Assembly: GCF_009697225.1 (NCBI RefSeq)
Contig: NZ_WIND01000024.1
Location: 1-50,901, forward strand
Length of the DNA: 50,901 nucleotides
Direction: 5' to 3'
DNA from: Halovulum marinum
GTDB taxonomy: Bacteria > Pseudomonadota > Alphaproteobacteria > Rhodobacterales > Rhodobacteraceae
Made by a program: the position numbers and the translations under genes. Of the stretch, positions 23,771 to 32,410 are shown in pieces. How positions within the stretch are numbered: position 1 is the first letter of the stretch; each line of letters opens with the position of its first letter. Below the pieces are notes generated by a model. That model saw only the letters and a program-made list of their open reading frames with translations. It did not search any database and had not been told where the DNA came from.

Positions 23771-24757
23771 TCAGGTTTGCCGCCAGCGTCCGGCCAGATC
23801 GCCGGCGCTGCCGCGCAGCAGCAGCCCCAGCATCCGCCGTGCACGGTAGAGCCGGATCCGGGCAAGGCAACCGAAAGCCCGGATCCGCGCGGCCGCCCCG
23901 GACAGGCGCTCGGTCCGGGCCAGCCGCGGCAGCTCGGCCAGCGGCGAGACCGCCAGCGCCCCGGCCCGCGCGCCCCAGCGCAGCCGGCCGCGCAGCCCGC
24001 GCACCGCCGAGAAGTCGTGGCCGATGTGCCGGTCCCACTTGCGCGCCAGCTCGGCAAAGCTGTCGCGGGCGGGGGTGGCGATGCGCATCGCGGGGACATA
24101 GGCCATGCCGATCCCGGCGGCGGTGGCGCGCCGGCCCCAGTCCATGTCCTCGGCCACGCCGATGCCGGCGAAGTCGCCCACAGCGTCGAACACCGCCCGG
24201 CGCACCGCCATGTTGCAGGTCGCGGTATAGCCGTCGCGCGCGACGTAAAGCTGCATCCGGTAGCCCCAGACGCTCTCGTAGGCCTCGACCGGGGTCAGGC
24301 GGCCGGGGTCGGCGGCCGCGATGGCGACGTCGCCGCCGATCACGCCGACCGCCGGATGGGCATCCAGCCAGGCGGCCAGCGTGGCCAGCCAGTCCGGCCC
24401 GGCGAGGCAGTCGGCGTCGAGGAAGGCCAGGATGTCGCCGCGCGCCCGCCGCGCGCCGGTGCTGCGCGCCGGGCCGGGGCCGGGCGTGGCCTCGGCCAGC
24501 AGCCGGGCGAAGGGGAAGTCCGCCACCACCGCCGCGGGCGGCTCCCGCGAGCCGTTGTCGACCACGATCGCCTCGAACGGCGGCGCACCGCGCTGCGCCG
24601 CCAGCGCGTCCAGGCAGCGGCGCAGCGCCGCGGCGTGGTTCAGGTGCGGGATCACCACCGAGACCCGGGGCGCCGCGGCGGCGCCGGAAGAGGGGCCGGA
24701 GGAGGGGCCGGAATAGGGGCCTGAGGAGGGGCCTGTCTGGGGGTCTGGGCGGGACAT
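23771..24757 (-). CDS. Family 2 glycosyltransferase with Ser-Gly-Pro repeat N-terminus
   Basis: 328 residues. After a low-complexity leader of GPSSG-type pentapeptides (15-nt DNA repeats, about residues 9-25), the GT2 core begins at RVSVVIPHLNHAAALRRCL; IVVDNGS and FLDADC carry the donor-binding and DXD residues, and GVAEDMDWGRRA is the ED acceptor-site motif. The start at 24757 has GGAGG 6 nt upstream; in-frame starts at 24799 (ATG) and 24829 (GTG) lack this. It is divergent from another GT2 gene. Confidence 0.85.
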   Translation of the reverse strand: MSRPDPQTGPSSGPYSGPSSGPSSGAAAAPRVSVVIPHLNHAAALRRCLDALAAQRGAPPFEAIVVDNGSREPPAAVVADFPFARLLAEATPGPGPARSTGARRARGDILAFLDADCLAGPDWLATLAAWLDAHPAVGVIGGDVAIAAADPGRLTPVEAYESVWGYRMQLYVARDGYTATCNMAVRRAVFDAVGDFAGIGVAEDMDWGRRATAAGIGMAYVPAMRIATPARDSFAELARKWDRHIGHDFSAVRGLRGRLRWGARAGALAVSPLAELPRLARTERLSGAAARIRAFGCLARIRLYRARRMLGLLLRGSAGDLAGRWRQT

Positions 24758-24922
24758 CGGCGGCCTCCGGGTGCGGCGCGGCTTCGACTGCGCGGACATG
24801 AAATCGGCGTTTTTGTTGTATTCCGTCACGCCGGGCGGGCCAATGCGGTTTTGCCCTCGCCGGGGGGCGGGCTAGGATCCGACGGGGGTCCGGACGGGAC
24901 GCGGGGAAGGAGACATGCCGGC

Positions 24923-25933
24923 ATGACACAGGCCACGGCGGAAGGGGCGCCGGACCTCTCGATCATCATCATCAGCTTCAACACGCGCGAGATGACGCTG
25001 GCGTGCCTGCGCTCGGTGATCGGGCAGACGCGCGAGACCAGCCACGAGATCATCGTCGTCGACAACGACTCGCACGACGGCTCGGCCGCGGCGGTCGCGG
25101 CGGCGTTTCCCGACATCACCCTGTTCGCGGAACAGACCAACCACGGCTTCGCCGGCGGCAACAACCTGGGCGTGGCGCGGTCGCGGGGCCGCCATGTGCT
25201 GCTGCTGAACCCCGATACCGTGGTGCTGGACGGCGCCATCGACAAGCTGATGGCCTTTGCCCGCGCGACGCCGCAGGCCGGGATCTGGGGCGGGCGCACG
25301 ATCTACGGCGACGGCACGCTGAACCGCACCTGCTGCTACCAGCGCATGAGCCTGTGGAACGTGTTCTGCCGCGCCACCGGCCTGGCCTCGCTGAGCGGCA
25401 ACCACCGCCTGTTTTCCGAGGCCTATGGCGGCTGGGGCATGGACAGCGTGCGCCCGGTGGACATCGTCACCGGCTGCTTCCTGCTGATCCCGCGCGAACT
25501 GTGGGACCGGCTGGGCGGGTTCGACCCGAGCTATTTCATGTACGGCGAGGAGGCCGACCTGTGCATGCGCGCCGCCGACCGGTTCGGCGCCGATCCGCAT
25601 TTCACGCCCGACGCCGAGATCATCCACTACGGCGGCGCCTCGGAGCCGGTGCGCGCCGACAAGGCGGTGCGGCTGTTCAAGGCCAAGATGACGGTGATCG
25701 AGCATCATTTCCGCGGCTGGCGGCGCCCCGTCGGGCTGGCGCTGTTCCGCGCGATCCCGCTGACCCGCTGGCTGGCGCTGTCGGCGCTGGCCGCCGTCAC
25801 CCGCCGCGAGCGGTTCCGCGACGGCGCCCGCGTCTGGGGCGAGATCTGGACCCGCCGGGACGAATGGTCCCCGCCCGAGGGCCTGCCGGCGCCCGCGCAC
25901 GGGGCACGGAACGGGGCACGGAACGGGGCTTGA
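24923..25933 (+). CDS. Family 2 glycosyltransferase (rhamnosyltransferase-like)
   Basis: 336 residues. LSIIIISFNTREMTLACL and VVDNDSHDGS start the GT-A domain, LLLNPDT holds the DXD-like position, and GGFDPSYFMYGEEADLCMRA is the acceptor-site motif common in rhamnosyltransferases of the WbbL/RfbF-GT2 group. Rhamnose transfer would fit the rml genes at 35 kb but is inferred. The C-terminal end is a repeat (GARNGARNGA) coded by 12-nt units that ends at the stop, 1 bp before the toxin-antitoxin promoter. Confidence 0.87.
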   Translation: MTQATAEGAPDLSIIIISFNTREMTLACLRSVIGQTRETSHEIIVVDNDSHDGSAAAVAAAFPDITLFAEQTNHGFAGGNNLGVARSRGRHVLLLNPDTVVLDGAIDKLMAFARATPQAGIWGGRTIYGDGTLNRTCCYQRMSLWNVFCRATGLASLSGNHRLFSEAYGGWGMDSVRPVDIVTGCFLLIPRELWDRLGGFDPSYFMYGEEADLCMRAADRFGADPHFTPDAEIIHYGGASEPVRADKAVRLFKAKMTVIEHHFRGWRRPVGLALFRAIPLTRWLALSALAAVTRRERFRDGARVWGEIWTRRDEWSPPEGLPAPAHGARNGARNGA

Positions 25934-25934
25934 G

Positions 25935-25963
25935 TTGATATGTACAGAATTCTGTGCATATAA
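25935..25963 (+). promoter_or_regulatory. yefM-yoeB promoter with embedded operator
   Basis: A -35 TTGATA (25935-25940) and -10 ATATAA (25958-25963) stand 17 bp apart. Between and over them lies a 24-bp near-perfect palindrome (25938-25961) centred on GAATTC with TGTACA and TGTGCA arms, matching the TGTACA hexamers known to be bound by YefM. Confidence 0.85.
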
Positions 25964-25984
25964 GGGTGGACCCAGGAGGTTGCC

Positions 25985-26248
25985 ATGGACGTCATGACTT
26001 ACACCGATGCGCGTGCGTCCCTGAAGGACGTGATGGATCGCGTGATTCACGATCGCGTCGAGGTCGTCGTGACGCGCAAGAATCGCGAAGCGGTGGTGAT
26101 GATCTCGCTCGACGAGTACAACGCGATCCAGGAAACGCTGCACCTGCAGAAAAGCCCCGCGAACGCGCGGCGGCTGCACGCCTCGATCGCGCAACTGAAT
26201 GCCGGCACGGGCACCGAACGCGACATCGGGCGCGATATCGATCCTTGA
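25985..26248 (+). CDS. yefM: YefM/Phd-family antitoxin
   Basis: 87 residues. MTYTDARASLKDVMDRV and VVVTRKNREAVVMISLDEYNAIQET are the conserved N-terminal dimerisation and DNA-binding fold of YefM. The acidic C-terminal tail would wrap the toxin. AGGAGG lies 6 nt upstream of ATG. Its stop overlaps the toxin start by 4 nt (TTGA), so the two are translated together, and the palindrome in the promoter is its expected binding site. Confidence 0.93.
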   Translation: MDVMTYTDARASLKDVMDRVIHDRVEVVVTRKNREAVVMISLDEYNAIQETLHLQKSPANARRLHASIAQLNAGTGTERDIGRDIDP

Positions 26249-26514
26249 AGCTGGTCTTCCCGGACCACGCCTGGGAGGACTATCTCTGGTGGCAGTCGGC
26301 GGGCCGGCAGACGGGTCTGGAGCGGGTCAACGCGCTGATCAGGGCCGCCCGGAGGACGCCGTTCAAGGGGCTCGGCAAGCCCGAACCGCTCAAGGGCGAC
26401 CTGAGCGGGTGGTGGTCCCGGCGGATCACCGACGAGCACCGCTTCGTCTATCGCGTCAGCGGCAAGGGGGATGGGCAAGGCCTGGAGATCGCCCAGCTGC
26501 GGTATCATTACTGA
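26245..26514 (+). CDS. yoeB: YoeB-family mRNA interferase toxin
   Basis: 89 residues from a TTG start. KLVFPDHAWEDYLWWQ opens the protein, EPLKGDLSGWWSRRITDEHRFVY contains the catalytic Glu and Arg region (listed here as EPLKGDLSGWW and SRRITDEHRFVY), and it ends in RYHY, which holds the terminal His-Tyr pair of YoeB. It cuts mRNA at the ribosome A site when free of antitoxin. A TTG start is unavoidable, since the family begins at this position. It helps keep the plasmid or the accessory region in the cell. Confidence 0.93.
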   Translation: MKLVFPDHAWEDYLWWQSAGRQTGLERVNALIRAARRTPFKGLGKPEPLKGDLSGWWSRRITDEHRFVYRVSGKGDGQGLEIAQLRYHY

Positions 26515-26548
26515 GTGGGAAGGTTATTCCTGCTCAAGTGCCTCGTTG

Positions 26549-27661
26549 TCATTCAGGAAATCCATACCTGATTACCTTTCCCCAAAGGGTTTTCGTTTCA
26601 TTTCCCGCTTGTTCGCTCAGCTCATCTGCAGTATTCAATGCTTTTTCCCAAAAGTTTTCGACATTAATCCCGGCTTGTTTCATCCATGTACCAATGGAAC
26701 TGCTTACGGTAGTCATATACTCCGCGGCATCGGAAACACTTGGAGCTGCCGCGTCGATATTCTTGTACGTTTTCTTTGCTGTATCCCATATATCCGCTGG
26801 CGCGGCCGCCATTTGCTCAAAAAGTTCTTCTTTTTTGGGAATCTCTATGGCGCATATCTGATCGACATCCTGGGCTCTTTGCAGGTCTGGGTTGAATGCG
26901 ATCGCAAGGTCGTAGTTGTCTTTCAGTGCTTCGCACAGATCCGCCATCTCCCATGCTGTAGCGGCCAGAACGACAGAAATCCCAAACCAAGGCAGAGCTT
27001 CGGCAGGCATCGCTCCGAAGTTACGCTGCGCACTGGCAACCAGTCGCCTTCGCACGGCTGTGGTGTGTTCATTCACCGCATCCGACAATGGCATTTGCTC
27101 ACCTTTGTAACGAACCATTCTCGCCCGTACTTCAGGGCTAACAGAGCCTAACCGACTGATCTCCCGCTTATTGTCCTCTAGTTCCTCGACGAGAAGGCTG
27201 TTTCTCTGATCGTTGGTCAGGTGGGAAATGGGCTTCAATTTATACTCGGAGCGAAGCCCGTTTGCATCGAGGGCCACGGTTTCTGCCAATTGTGACGGCA
27301 AGGTTGATGCAAACTCCTCGGGCGACTTTGCGCCCTTTGCCCGGTTGGTTTTTCTGTGGGTAAAGCGTAAGTTTCGTGGGTCGTTTGCGAGTCTCTTCAA
27401 GTCGTCGCCGCAAATACCCTGACTATATGCATAGTAAAGAGATATTAGATGATCAACTTCTATGTCTTCACATTTTATCTTTTTTCCGATGGTGTACTGA
27501 TCTTCAACGAGCTGCCCGACGGCGCAATAACTGCCACGATTCTTGTATGAAGGCCTGGAAAATTCGTGATCGCATTGCTGCGCTTGTTGCTGCGCTTGAA
27601 TCTTTGTTGGCGAAATTATAGCTGCCAGCACGACAAAATATATAATATGAATACTTTTCAT
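26549..27661 (-). CDS. Exported HNH (DUF1524-like) nuclease-domain protein
   Basis: 370 residues with a Sec signal peptide (IHIIYFVVLAAIISP, likely cut after IQA at 23). Residues about 30-115 look like a DUF1524/HNH nuclease: Asp70-His71 (VDHLISL), NDPRNL at 93-98 and NRAKG at 106-110. The remaining 250 residues are unfamiliar, with one hydrophobic stretch (LPWFGISVVLAATAWEMADL), which might span a membrane. The gene is visibly AT-rich against its neighbours, a sign of transfer. ATG 27661 is preferred to a TTG at 27691. It converges on the toxin gene. No adjacent immunity gene is obvious. Confidence 0.75.
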   Translation of the reverse strand: MKSIHIIYFVVLAAIISPTKIQAQQQAQQCDHEFSRPSYKNRGSYCAVGQLVEDQYTIGKKIKCEDIEVDHLISLYYAYSQGICGDDLKRLANDPRNLRFTHRKTNRAKGAKSPEEFASTLPSQLAETVALDANGLRSEYKLKPISHLTNDQRNSLLVEELEDNKREISRLGSVSPEVRARMVRYKGEQMPLSDAVNEHTTAVRRRLVASAQRNFGAMPAEALPWFGISVVLAATAWEMADLCEALKDNYDLAIAFNPDLQRAQDVDQICAIEIPKKEELFEQMAAAPADIWDTAKKTYKNIDAAAPSVSDAAEYMTTVSSSIGTWMKQAGINVENFWEKALNTADELSEQAGNETKTLWGKVIRYGFPE

Positions 27662-27779
27662 TTTAATTATCCGCTTGAGTAACTTTATCAAAGTAATGTG
27701 ACCTATTGTATTTCAGCATGATTTTTTAGCTGGGGCTCGGATCCATCTGCGCCGTCGTGATGACACCCCTAGCCACCCC

Positions 27780-28580
27780 TCACCCCCCAGGCCGTCTTCC
27801 CACCGGCAGGATCTCCAGCGGGTTCAGGTGCAGCGCCTCGGCCCGGTCCGGGGCGTCGGCGAACGGGTCGTAGGCGGTGACCCCGAACCCCGCCGCGCGC
27901 ATCCGCGCCAGGAAATCGTCGCGGCCGTAGATGCGGACGTGGTCCCACTGGCCGAAGCGGCGTTCCTGCTCGGCCGGGTCGTCGATGCCCGGCTCCTCCT
28001 CGGTGCCCTCGCCGTCGGTGGCCAGCGGCACCAGCAGCAGCGCCTGGCCGCCGGGCTTGAGGATCCGCAGGATCTCGCGCATCGCCTTGGCGTCGTCGGG
28101 GATGTGCTCCAGCACATGGGAGCAGATCACCACGTCGAAGCTTGCGTCCGCGAAGGGCGCGGCGGTCAGGTCGGCCGAATGCATGTTCTCGATGTGGCGG
28201 TAGCGTTTCGCGTCGATGTCGCTGCCGGTGTAGTGCACCTGGCTCTGCCGTTTCAGCCACAGGTACAGCCCGTAGTCGGGGGCCACGTGCAGCACCTTCA
28301 GCGGCGTCTGCCCGGCGCCGGCATGGCGTTCGAGGTAGAGCATCATCATCCGCGTGCGGTCGCAGCCGTGGCAGACCGGGCAGCGGTCGTCCTCGCGGCG
28401 CATGCCGCCGACCACCTGGCGGCGGTCCAGCACCTGGTGCCCGCCGCCGTGCGGCTTCAGCCCCGAGATGCCGTTGCCGCAGAGCGGGCAGGTCAGCGCG
28501 CTGCCGCGGAAGGCCAGGCGGCGCAGGCCGAAGCGCACCGGCTGCGGCAGCATGTTGGTGTACTGGCGGATGTGGCCCAT
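27780..28580 (-). CDS. SAM-dependent methyltransferase with N-terminal Cys motif
   Basis: 266 residues. Cys31, Cys34, Cys67 and Cys70 (CPLC and CPVC) form a likely zinc knuckle, followed by a class I methyltransferase domain: VLHVAPDYGLYLWLKR (motif I), YTGSDID (motif II), FDVVICSHVLEHIPDD and LLVPL. Such proteins methylate sugars or glycan intermediates in many polysaccharide loci. The start has AGGGGG 8 nt upstream. It is the last gene of a leftward group (30957 to 27780) with the two nucleotide-sugar enzymes. Confidence 0.82.
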   Translation of the reverse strand: MGHIRQYTNMLPQPVRFGLRRLAFRGSALTCPLCGNGISGLKPHGGGHQVLDRRQVVGGMRREDDRCPVCHGCDRTRMMMLYLERHAGAGQTPLKVLHVAPDYGLYLWLKRQSQVHYTGSDIDAKRYRHIENMHSADLTAAPFADASFDVVICSHVLEHIPDDAKAMREILRILKPGGQALLLVPLATDGEGTEEEPGIDDPAEQERRFGQWDHVRIYGRDDFLARMRAAGFGVTAYDPFADAPDRAEALHLNPLEILPVGRRPGG

Positions 28581-28615
28581 GACGAGTTCCCCCTGTCGCC
28601 TGCCGGTTTCGATGC

Positions 28616-29608
28616 CTACTCGAGATACCAGGGGTTCTCGCGCGCCCAGGCGATGGTGCGGGCGATCCCCTCGCGGGCCGAGGTGCGCGGCGTCCAGCCC
28701 AGCAGGCGCCCGGCCTTGTCGACGTTCGGCACCCGGCGGATGATGTCCTCGTAGACCTTTCCGTAACGCTCGCCGGTGTCGACGGGCACCGGCTCCATGT
28801 CGACGCCGGCCTCCTCGATCACGGTGCGCACGACCTCTTCCATGGTCAGCTCGACCGGGTTGCCGAGGTTGAACACCTCGCCCACGGCTTCCGGCCTGGT
28901 GGCGGCGGCGATGATGCCCTCGATCACGTCGTCGATATGGGTCAGGCAGCGGGTCTGCTGGCCGCCGTCGTACAGCTCCGGCGGCTGGCCGTTCAGCACC
29001 CGGTGCACCGCCTTGGAGACGACGTAGATCGGGTTCTGCCGCGCGCCGTAGACGTTGAAGAAGCGCACGATCGACATCGGCAGCCCGGTCTTGCGGTGGA
29101 TGCCGAACAGCATGTGCTCGCACACCGCCTTGGCCGAGGAATAGGACCAGCGGTCGACATGGGTCGCGCCCAGCACCCGGTCGCCGTCCTCGTCCCAGGG
29201 CACGTCCGGGTTGCGGCCGTAGACCTCCGAGGTCGAGGTGAACAGGATCCGCACCCTGTGCCGGTCGCACAGTTCCACAAGGTTCCGCGTGCCGATGATC
29301 GCGATGTCGATCAGGCTCAGCGGGTCCTCCATGTAGCGGTTCACGCCGACGACCGAGGCCAGGTGATAGAGCGTGCTGGCCTCGGGGCGGAAGAAGTCCC
29401 CGATCACCTGCGGGTCGCGGATGTCGCCGCGGACGTAGTGGAAGTCCGGGTGGTCCCGCACCTCGTCCAGGTTGTGGCTGGCCGCCGGGTCGACGATGTC
29501 GAGCCCCCAGACCACCGCGCCCCGGCGCAGGAGATCCTCGATCAGGTGGCTGCCGATCAGGCCGGCGGCCCCGGTGACCATCACGGTCCCCATGGCGGTG
29601 TCGTTCAT
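28616..29608 (-). CDS. NAD-dependent sugar-nucleotide epimerase/decarboxylase (extended SDR)
   Basis: 330 residues. TGAAGLIGSH (12-21) is the NAD-binding loop, FTSTSEVYG (123-131) and Tyr156/Lys160 (YSSAK) the catalytic centre, and YGARQNP is the substrate motif. The serine in STSEVYG replaces the Asp of RmlB-type 4,6-dehydratases, so it is more like UDP-glucuronate decarboxylase or a UDP-sugar epimerase. Its start overlaps the stop of the dehydrogenase by 4 nt (ATGA), suggesting it works on that enzyme's uronic-acid product. Confidence 0.82.
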   Translation of the reverse strand: MNDTAMGTVMVTGAAGLIGSHLIEDLLRRGAVVWGLDIVDPAASHNLDEVRDHPDFHYVRGDIRDPQVIGDFFRPEASTLYHLASVVGVNRYMEDPLSLIDIAIIGTRNLVELCDRHRVRILFTSTSEVYGRNPDVPWDEDGDRVLGATHVDRWSYSSAKAVCEHMLFGIHRKTGLPMSIVRFFNVYGARQNPIYVVSKAVHRVLNGQPPELYDGGQQTRCLTHIDDVIEGIIAAATRPEAVGEVFNLGNPVELTMEEVVRTVIEEAGVDMEPVPVDTGERYGKVYEDIIRRVPNVDKAGRLLGWTPRTSAREGIARTIAWARENPWYLE

Positions 29609-30957
29609 GCGTGCTGCCTCTGCGCGGCCTCTGGCAGGGCGGAGCGCCCGACGCCGCGATAGACGAACCCCGCCGCTTCCAGCGCGGCGATGGTGTCGTG
29701 GTCGTAATAGATCCGCCCGTCGTAGATCAGTGCGCCCGGCGCCAGCCGGGACTTGAACGCCGCCACGTCGATGGGGCGGAAGGCGTCGTGCCCGGCCATG
29801 ATCACCACCGCGTCGGCGCCGTCCAGCGCCTCCTGCCAGCCGGTCAGGCTGAGCCCGTGCTGCGCCGCCTCGGTCGCCGAGACCGTGGGATCGCAGACGG
29901 CGACGCCCGCGTAGCCCGCCGCCGTCAGCGCCGACAGGAACGGCGCGACCGGGGTGAACCGGCAGTCGCCGGAGTTGGTCTTGAAGGAATAGCCCAGCAC
30001 CGCGATCCTGGCGTCGGCGGGCGCGGTGCCGCGGGCCTTCAGGAACAGGTCCACCTGGTCGAAGACATAGGCCGGCATCGCGTCGTTCACCGACCGGCCC
30101 GCCGCCGACAGCTTCAGCTCCAGCCCGTGGCGCTTGCCGAGCGCGTCGATGAACCACGGGTCCTTGGTCAGGCAATAGCCGCCGACCCCGTTCGAGGGCG
30201 TCAGGATGTTGACGTAGTGCTGGCCCTTCTTCAGCGAATTCGCGCCCCGGATCACCTCCAGCACGTCGATCGGCCAGGGCAGGGCGTCGGCCAGCAGTGC
30301 GAGTTCATGCGCCAGCGCGATGTTCAGGTCGATCCACTGGTTGTCGGCCAGCTTCACCAGCTCGGCCGCCTCGGGCGAGGTCACCTCGATCACCTCGACG
30401 CCCATCACCTCGCGCCAGAAGGCGCCGGCGGCGGCGGTCGACGCGGCGTCGATGCCGCCGACCACGATCGGCAGGCGGTTGAACTCGGCGATGGCGTTGC
30501 CCTCGGCCAGCCGCTCGGGCGAGAACGCCATCAGCACCCGCGCCTGCGGGCGCAGGATCTCGTCGGCCATCAGCCGGGTGACGCCGGGCGGCACGGTGGA
30601 CTTGATGACGATCACCTGCCCGTCGTGGACATGCGGCGCGATGGCGCCGCAGGCGGCGCGGATGTGGCCCAGATCGGCGTCGAAGCTGTCGGACAGCGGC
30701 GTGCCGACGGTGATGACGATCATGTCGGCGCCGGCGACGGCGGCCATGTCGGTGGTGGCGCTCAGCCGGCCGGCGGCGACCTGGGTTTCGACCAGCTCGG
30801 CAAGCCCCGGCTCGGGCAGCGGGCAGCGCCCCGCGGAAATATCGGCGACCAGCTGTGCGTTCAGATCGACGCCCCTGACCCGGCAGCCGCGCGACGCGAG
30901 CACCGCGCCGATCACGCTGCCGATATAGCCGAAGCCGACGACGGCGACGTTCTTCAT
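29605..30957 (-). CDS. UDP-sugar (N-acetylmannosaminuronate-type) dehydrogenase
   Basis: 450 residues. VAVVGFGYIGSVIGAVLA binds NAD, VITVGTPL and KSTVPPG follow, Lys202/Asn206 (LVKLADN) and the nucleophile Cys262 (GGYCLTKDPW) form the active site of the UDP-glucose/GDP-mannose dehydrogenase family. SLKKGQHYVNILTPSNGVGG is closer to the WecC/WbpA group than to UDP-glucose dehydrogenase; the separate Ugd at 38574 supports a different substrate. It is an oxidase of C6 to a uronic acid in two NAD-dependent steps. Strongly coupled to the downstream epimerase. Confidence 0.85.
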   Translation of the reverse strand: MKNVAVVGFGYIGSVIGAVLASRGCRVRGVDLNAQLVADISAGRCPLPEPGLAELVETQVAAGRLSATTDMAAVAGADMIVITVGTPLSDSFDADLGHIRAACGAIAPHVHDGQVIVIKSTVPPGVTRLMADEILRPQARVLMAFSPERLAEGNAIAEFNRLPIVVGGIDAASTAAAGAFWREVMGVEVIEVTSPEAAELVKLADNQWIDLNIALAHELALLADALPWPIDVLEVIRGANSLKKGQHYVNILTPSNGVGGYCLTKDPWFIDALGKRHGLELKLSAAGRSVNDAMPAYVFDQVDLFLKARGTAPADARIAVLGYSFKTNSGDCRFTPVAPFLSALTAAGYAGVAVCDPTVSATEAAQHGLSLTGWQEALDGADAVVIMAGHDAFRPIDVAAFKSRLAPGALIYDGRIYYDHDTIAALEAAGFVYRGVGRSALPEAAQRQHA

Positions 30958-30987
30958 ACCCAGATCACCCCACTGGCCGGGCCCCCT

Positions 30988-31003
30988 GCCGTCCATGGAC
31001 GGC
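30988..31003. promoter_or_regulatory. 16-bp perfect palindrome upstream of a leftward operon
   Basis: GCCGTCCATGGACGGC lies 31 bp upstream of the dehydrogenase start. It could be an operator or a hairpin in the leader. No clear -35/-10 pair is seen beside it. Confidence 0.4.
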
Positions 31004-31095
31004 AATCGTGACCCCAATTCGGCATACCCCGGTTTTCGTGTAGCACCCTTGCGCCGCTCCGGGCCAGAGTCTTGCGTGTTGCAGTGCGGGATTTT

Positions 31096-32256
31096 TCACT
31101 CGGTCGGGGATGCGACCTCGTTCTCCCTGATCAACTCCTCGACGATCGTTCGCCATTCCCTACCGAGATTAGGCAGTTCGAAGCGCCTGCGCGCACCTTC
31201 AGGTGCGCGCCTTTCGTTCGAGGCGGCAAGCTCGTCAATGGCGCGGACGATCGCTTCTGGATCTCCCGGCGGCACCAGGCGAACGCCTGTCATCCCCGGG
31301 GCCAGGAGTTCGCGGATCGCCGGCCCGTCACGCGTTATCAATGGCGCGCCGGCTGCAAGGATCTGAAAGACCTTGTTCGGTATTACTCGACCGGCCTTTT
31401 CCGTGGTCCCGAACACGCCGAGGCATATGTCGGCGGACCGTATCCGGTCCGCGAGTTCACCATACGGCACCCATGGGATCCATTCGAGGGCTTCGGGAGG
31501 GTCGGCCTCGATCAATTTCCGGATCCTGGGTTCCTCCTGACCTTTCCCGATGATCACCCAATCAATGGGCCGGCTCTTGGTTAATTGTGCCGCTCGCACG
31601 ATTGTCTCGATGCCGTGGAGTGGGATGAACTGGCCGTAGAACAGGATCTTTGTCCGGTCTTTCCTGTCGGTGCGCCGGTACGGCGTCGTGCGAAACATCT
31701 CGGGTTCGGCACCGATCATGACAGCACCCGTGCGGCATTCGGGCAGTTGGTAGAAGTCGCGGAAAAGGGCGGCCTGAGCTTCGGTATCGAGGACCACCTT
31801 GTCGGCGCAGCGGCAGGCGCGGGCTTCGAGCGCACGTATGAGACGGGCCGCCGGATGGGACGGCGTGATGAGCTTCCGGTCCAGGACGACGGTGTCATAG
31901 AGAGACAGGAAGGCGTCCCAGACGATCGGGACCCCCCTTTTCCGTGCGGCCCGGTGGATGACCTGCACATCGAGATGTCCGAGGTAACCGATGATCACTG
32001 CATCGTGCTCCGGCGCGCGCCGGTACTGGCGCAGCAGGCGCGGGTAGGCGGAGATCCAGCGAAGCAACCGCTTCATCCGGGGCAGGAGGCCCGTCAACTG
32101 GCTCTTGTCTTCCAGATCGCCCCAGACATCGGCATGGATCTCGACAAGTTCGATATTGGCGGCAGCCAACGCCTTCCGGATCAGCCGGACGCGGGGCTTG
32201 CCGGTATCATAGGTGCCCCAGAGCACGACGCGGAGCGGCTTGGTCCTGCTTTCCAT
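31096..32256 (-). CDS. Group 1 (GT4-like) glycosyltransferase
   Basis: 386 residues. The N-terminal domain starts LRVVLWGTYDTGKPRVRLI, and the C-terminal domain has KILFYGQFIPLHGIETIVRAA, IIGKG and PNKVFQILAAGAPLITRD, the donor-binding Glu-poor variant of the EX7E region. It should add a sugar from a nucleotide donor. ATG 32256 is used, as the upstream reading would require TTG. Base composition is less GC-rich than the core genes and falls further in the next two genes, a hint of separate origin. Divergent from the methyltransferase. Confidence 0.82.
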   Translation of the reverse strand: MESRTKPLRVVLWGTYDTGKPRVRLIRKALAAANIELVEIHADVWGDLEDKSQLTGLLPRMKRLLRWISAYPRLLRQYRRAPEHDAVIIGYLGHLDVQVIHRAARKRGVPIVWDAFLSLYDTVVLDRKLITPSHPAARLIRALEARACRCADKVVLDTEAQAALFRDFYQLPECRTGAVMIGAEPEMFRTTPYRRTDRKDRTKILFYGQFIPLHGIETIVRAAQLTKSRPIDWVIIGKGQEEPRIRKLIEADPPEALEWIPWVPYGELADRIRSADICLGVFGTTEKAGRVIPNKVFQILAAGAPLITRDGPAIRELLAPGMTGVRLVPPGDPEAIVRAIDELAASNERRAPEGARRRFELPNLGREWRTIVEELIRENEVASPTE

Positions 32257-32410
32257 TTCGGCAAGAGTACAGCGCTCTGGGGGCGCCAATTGCAAGTGGG
32301 GGTGACGAAAGGGCCGATGTACCTTTTGGCGGGAACCTTGACCGATGCCATTTCCTCACACAACCTTCAGGCCCGCCATTTCGGCAGTTGGACTTGAGGA
32401 TAAGCCCGGC

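Noticed and set aside
28616-29608. Candidate for the missing rmlB
   Set aside because: Has STSEVYG instead of the TDEVYG motif needed for 4,6-dehydration, so it fits an epimerase or decarboxylase.
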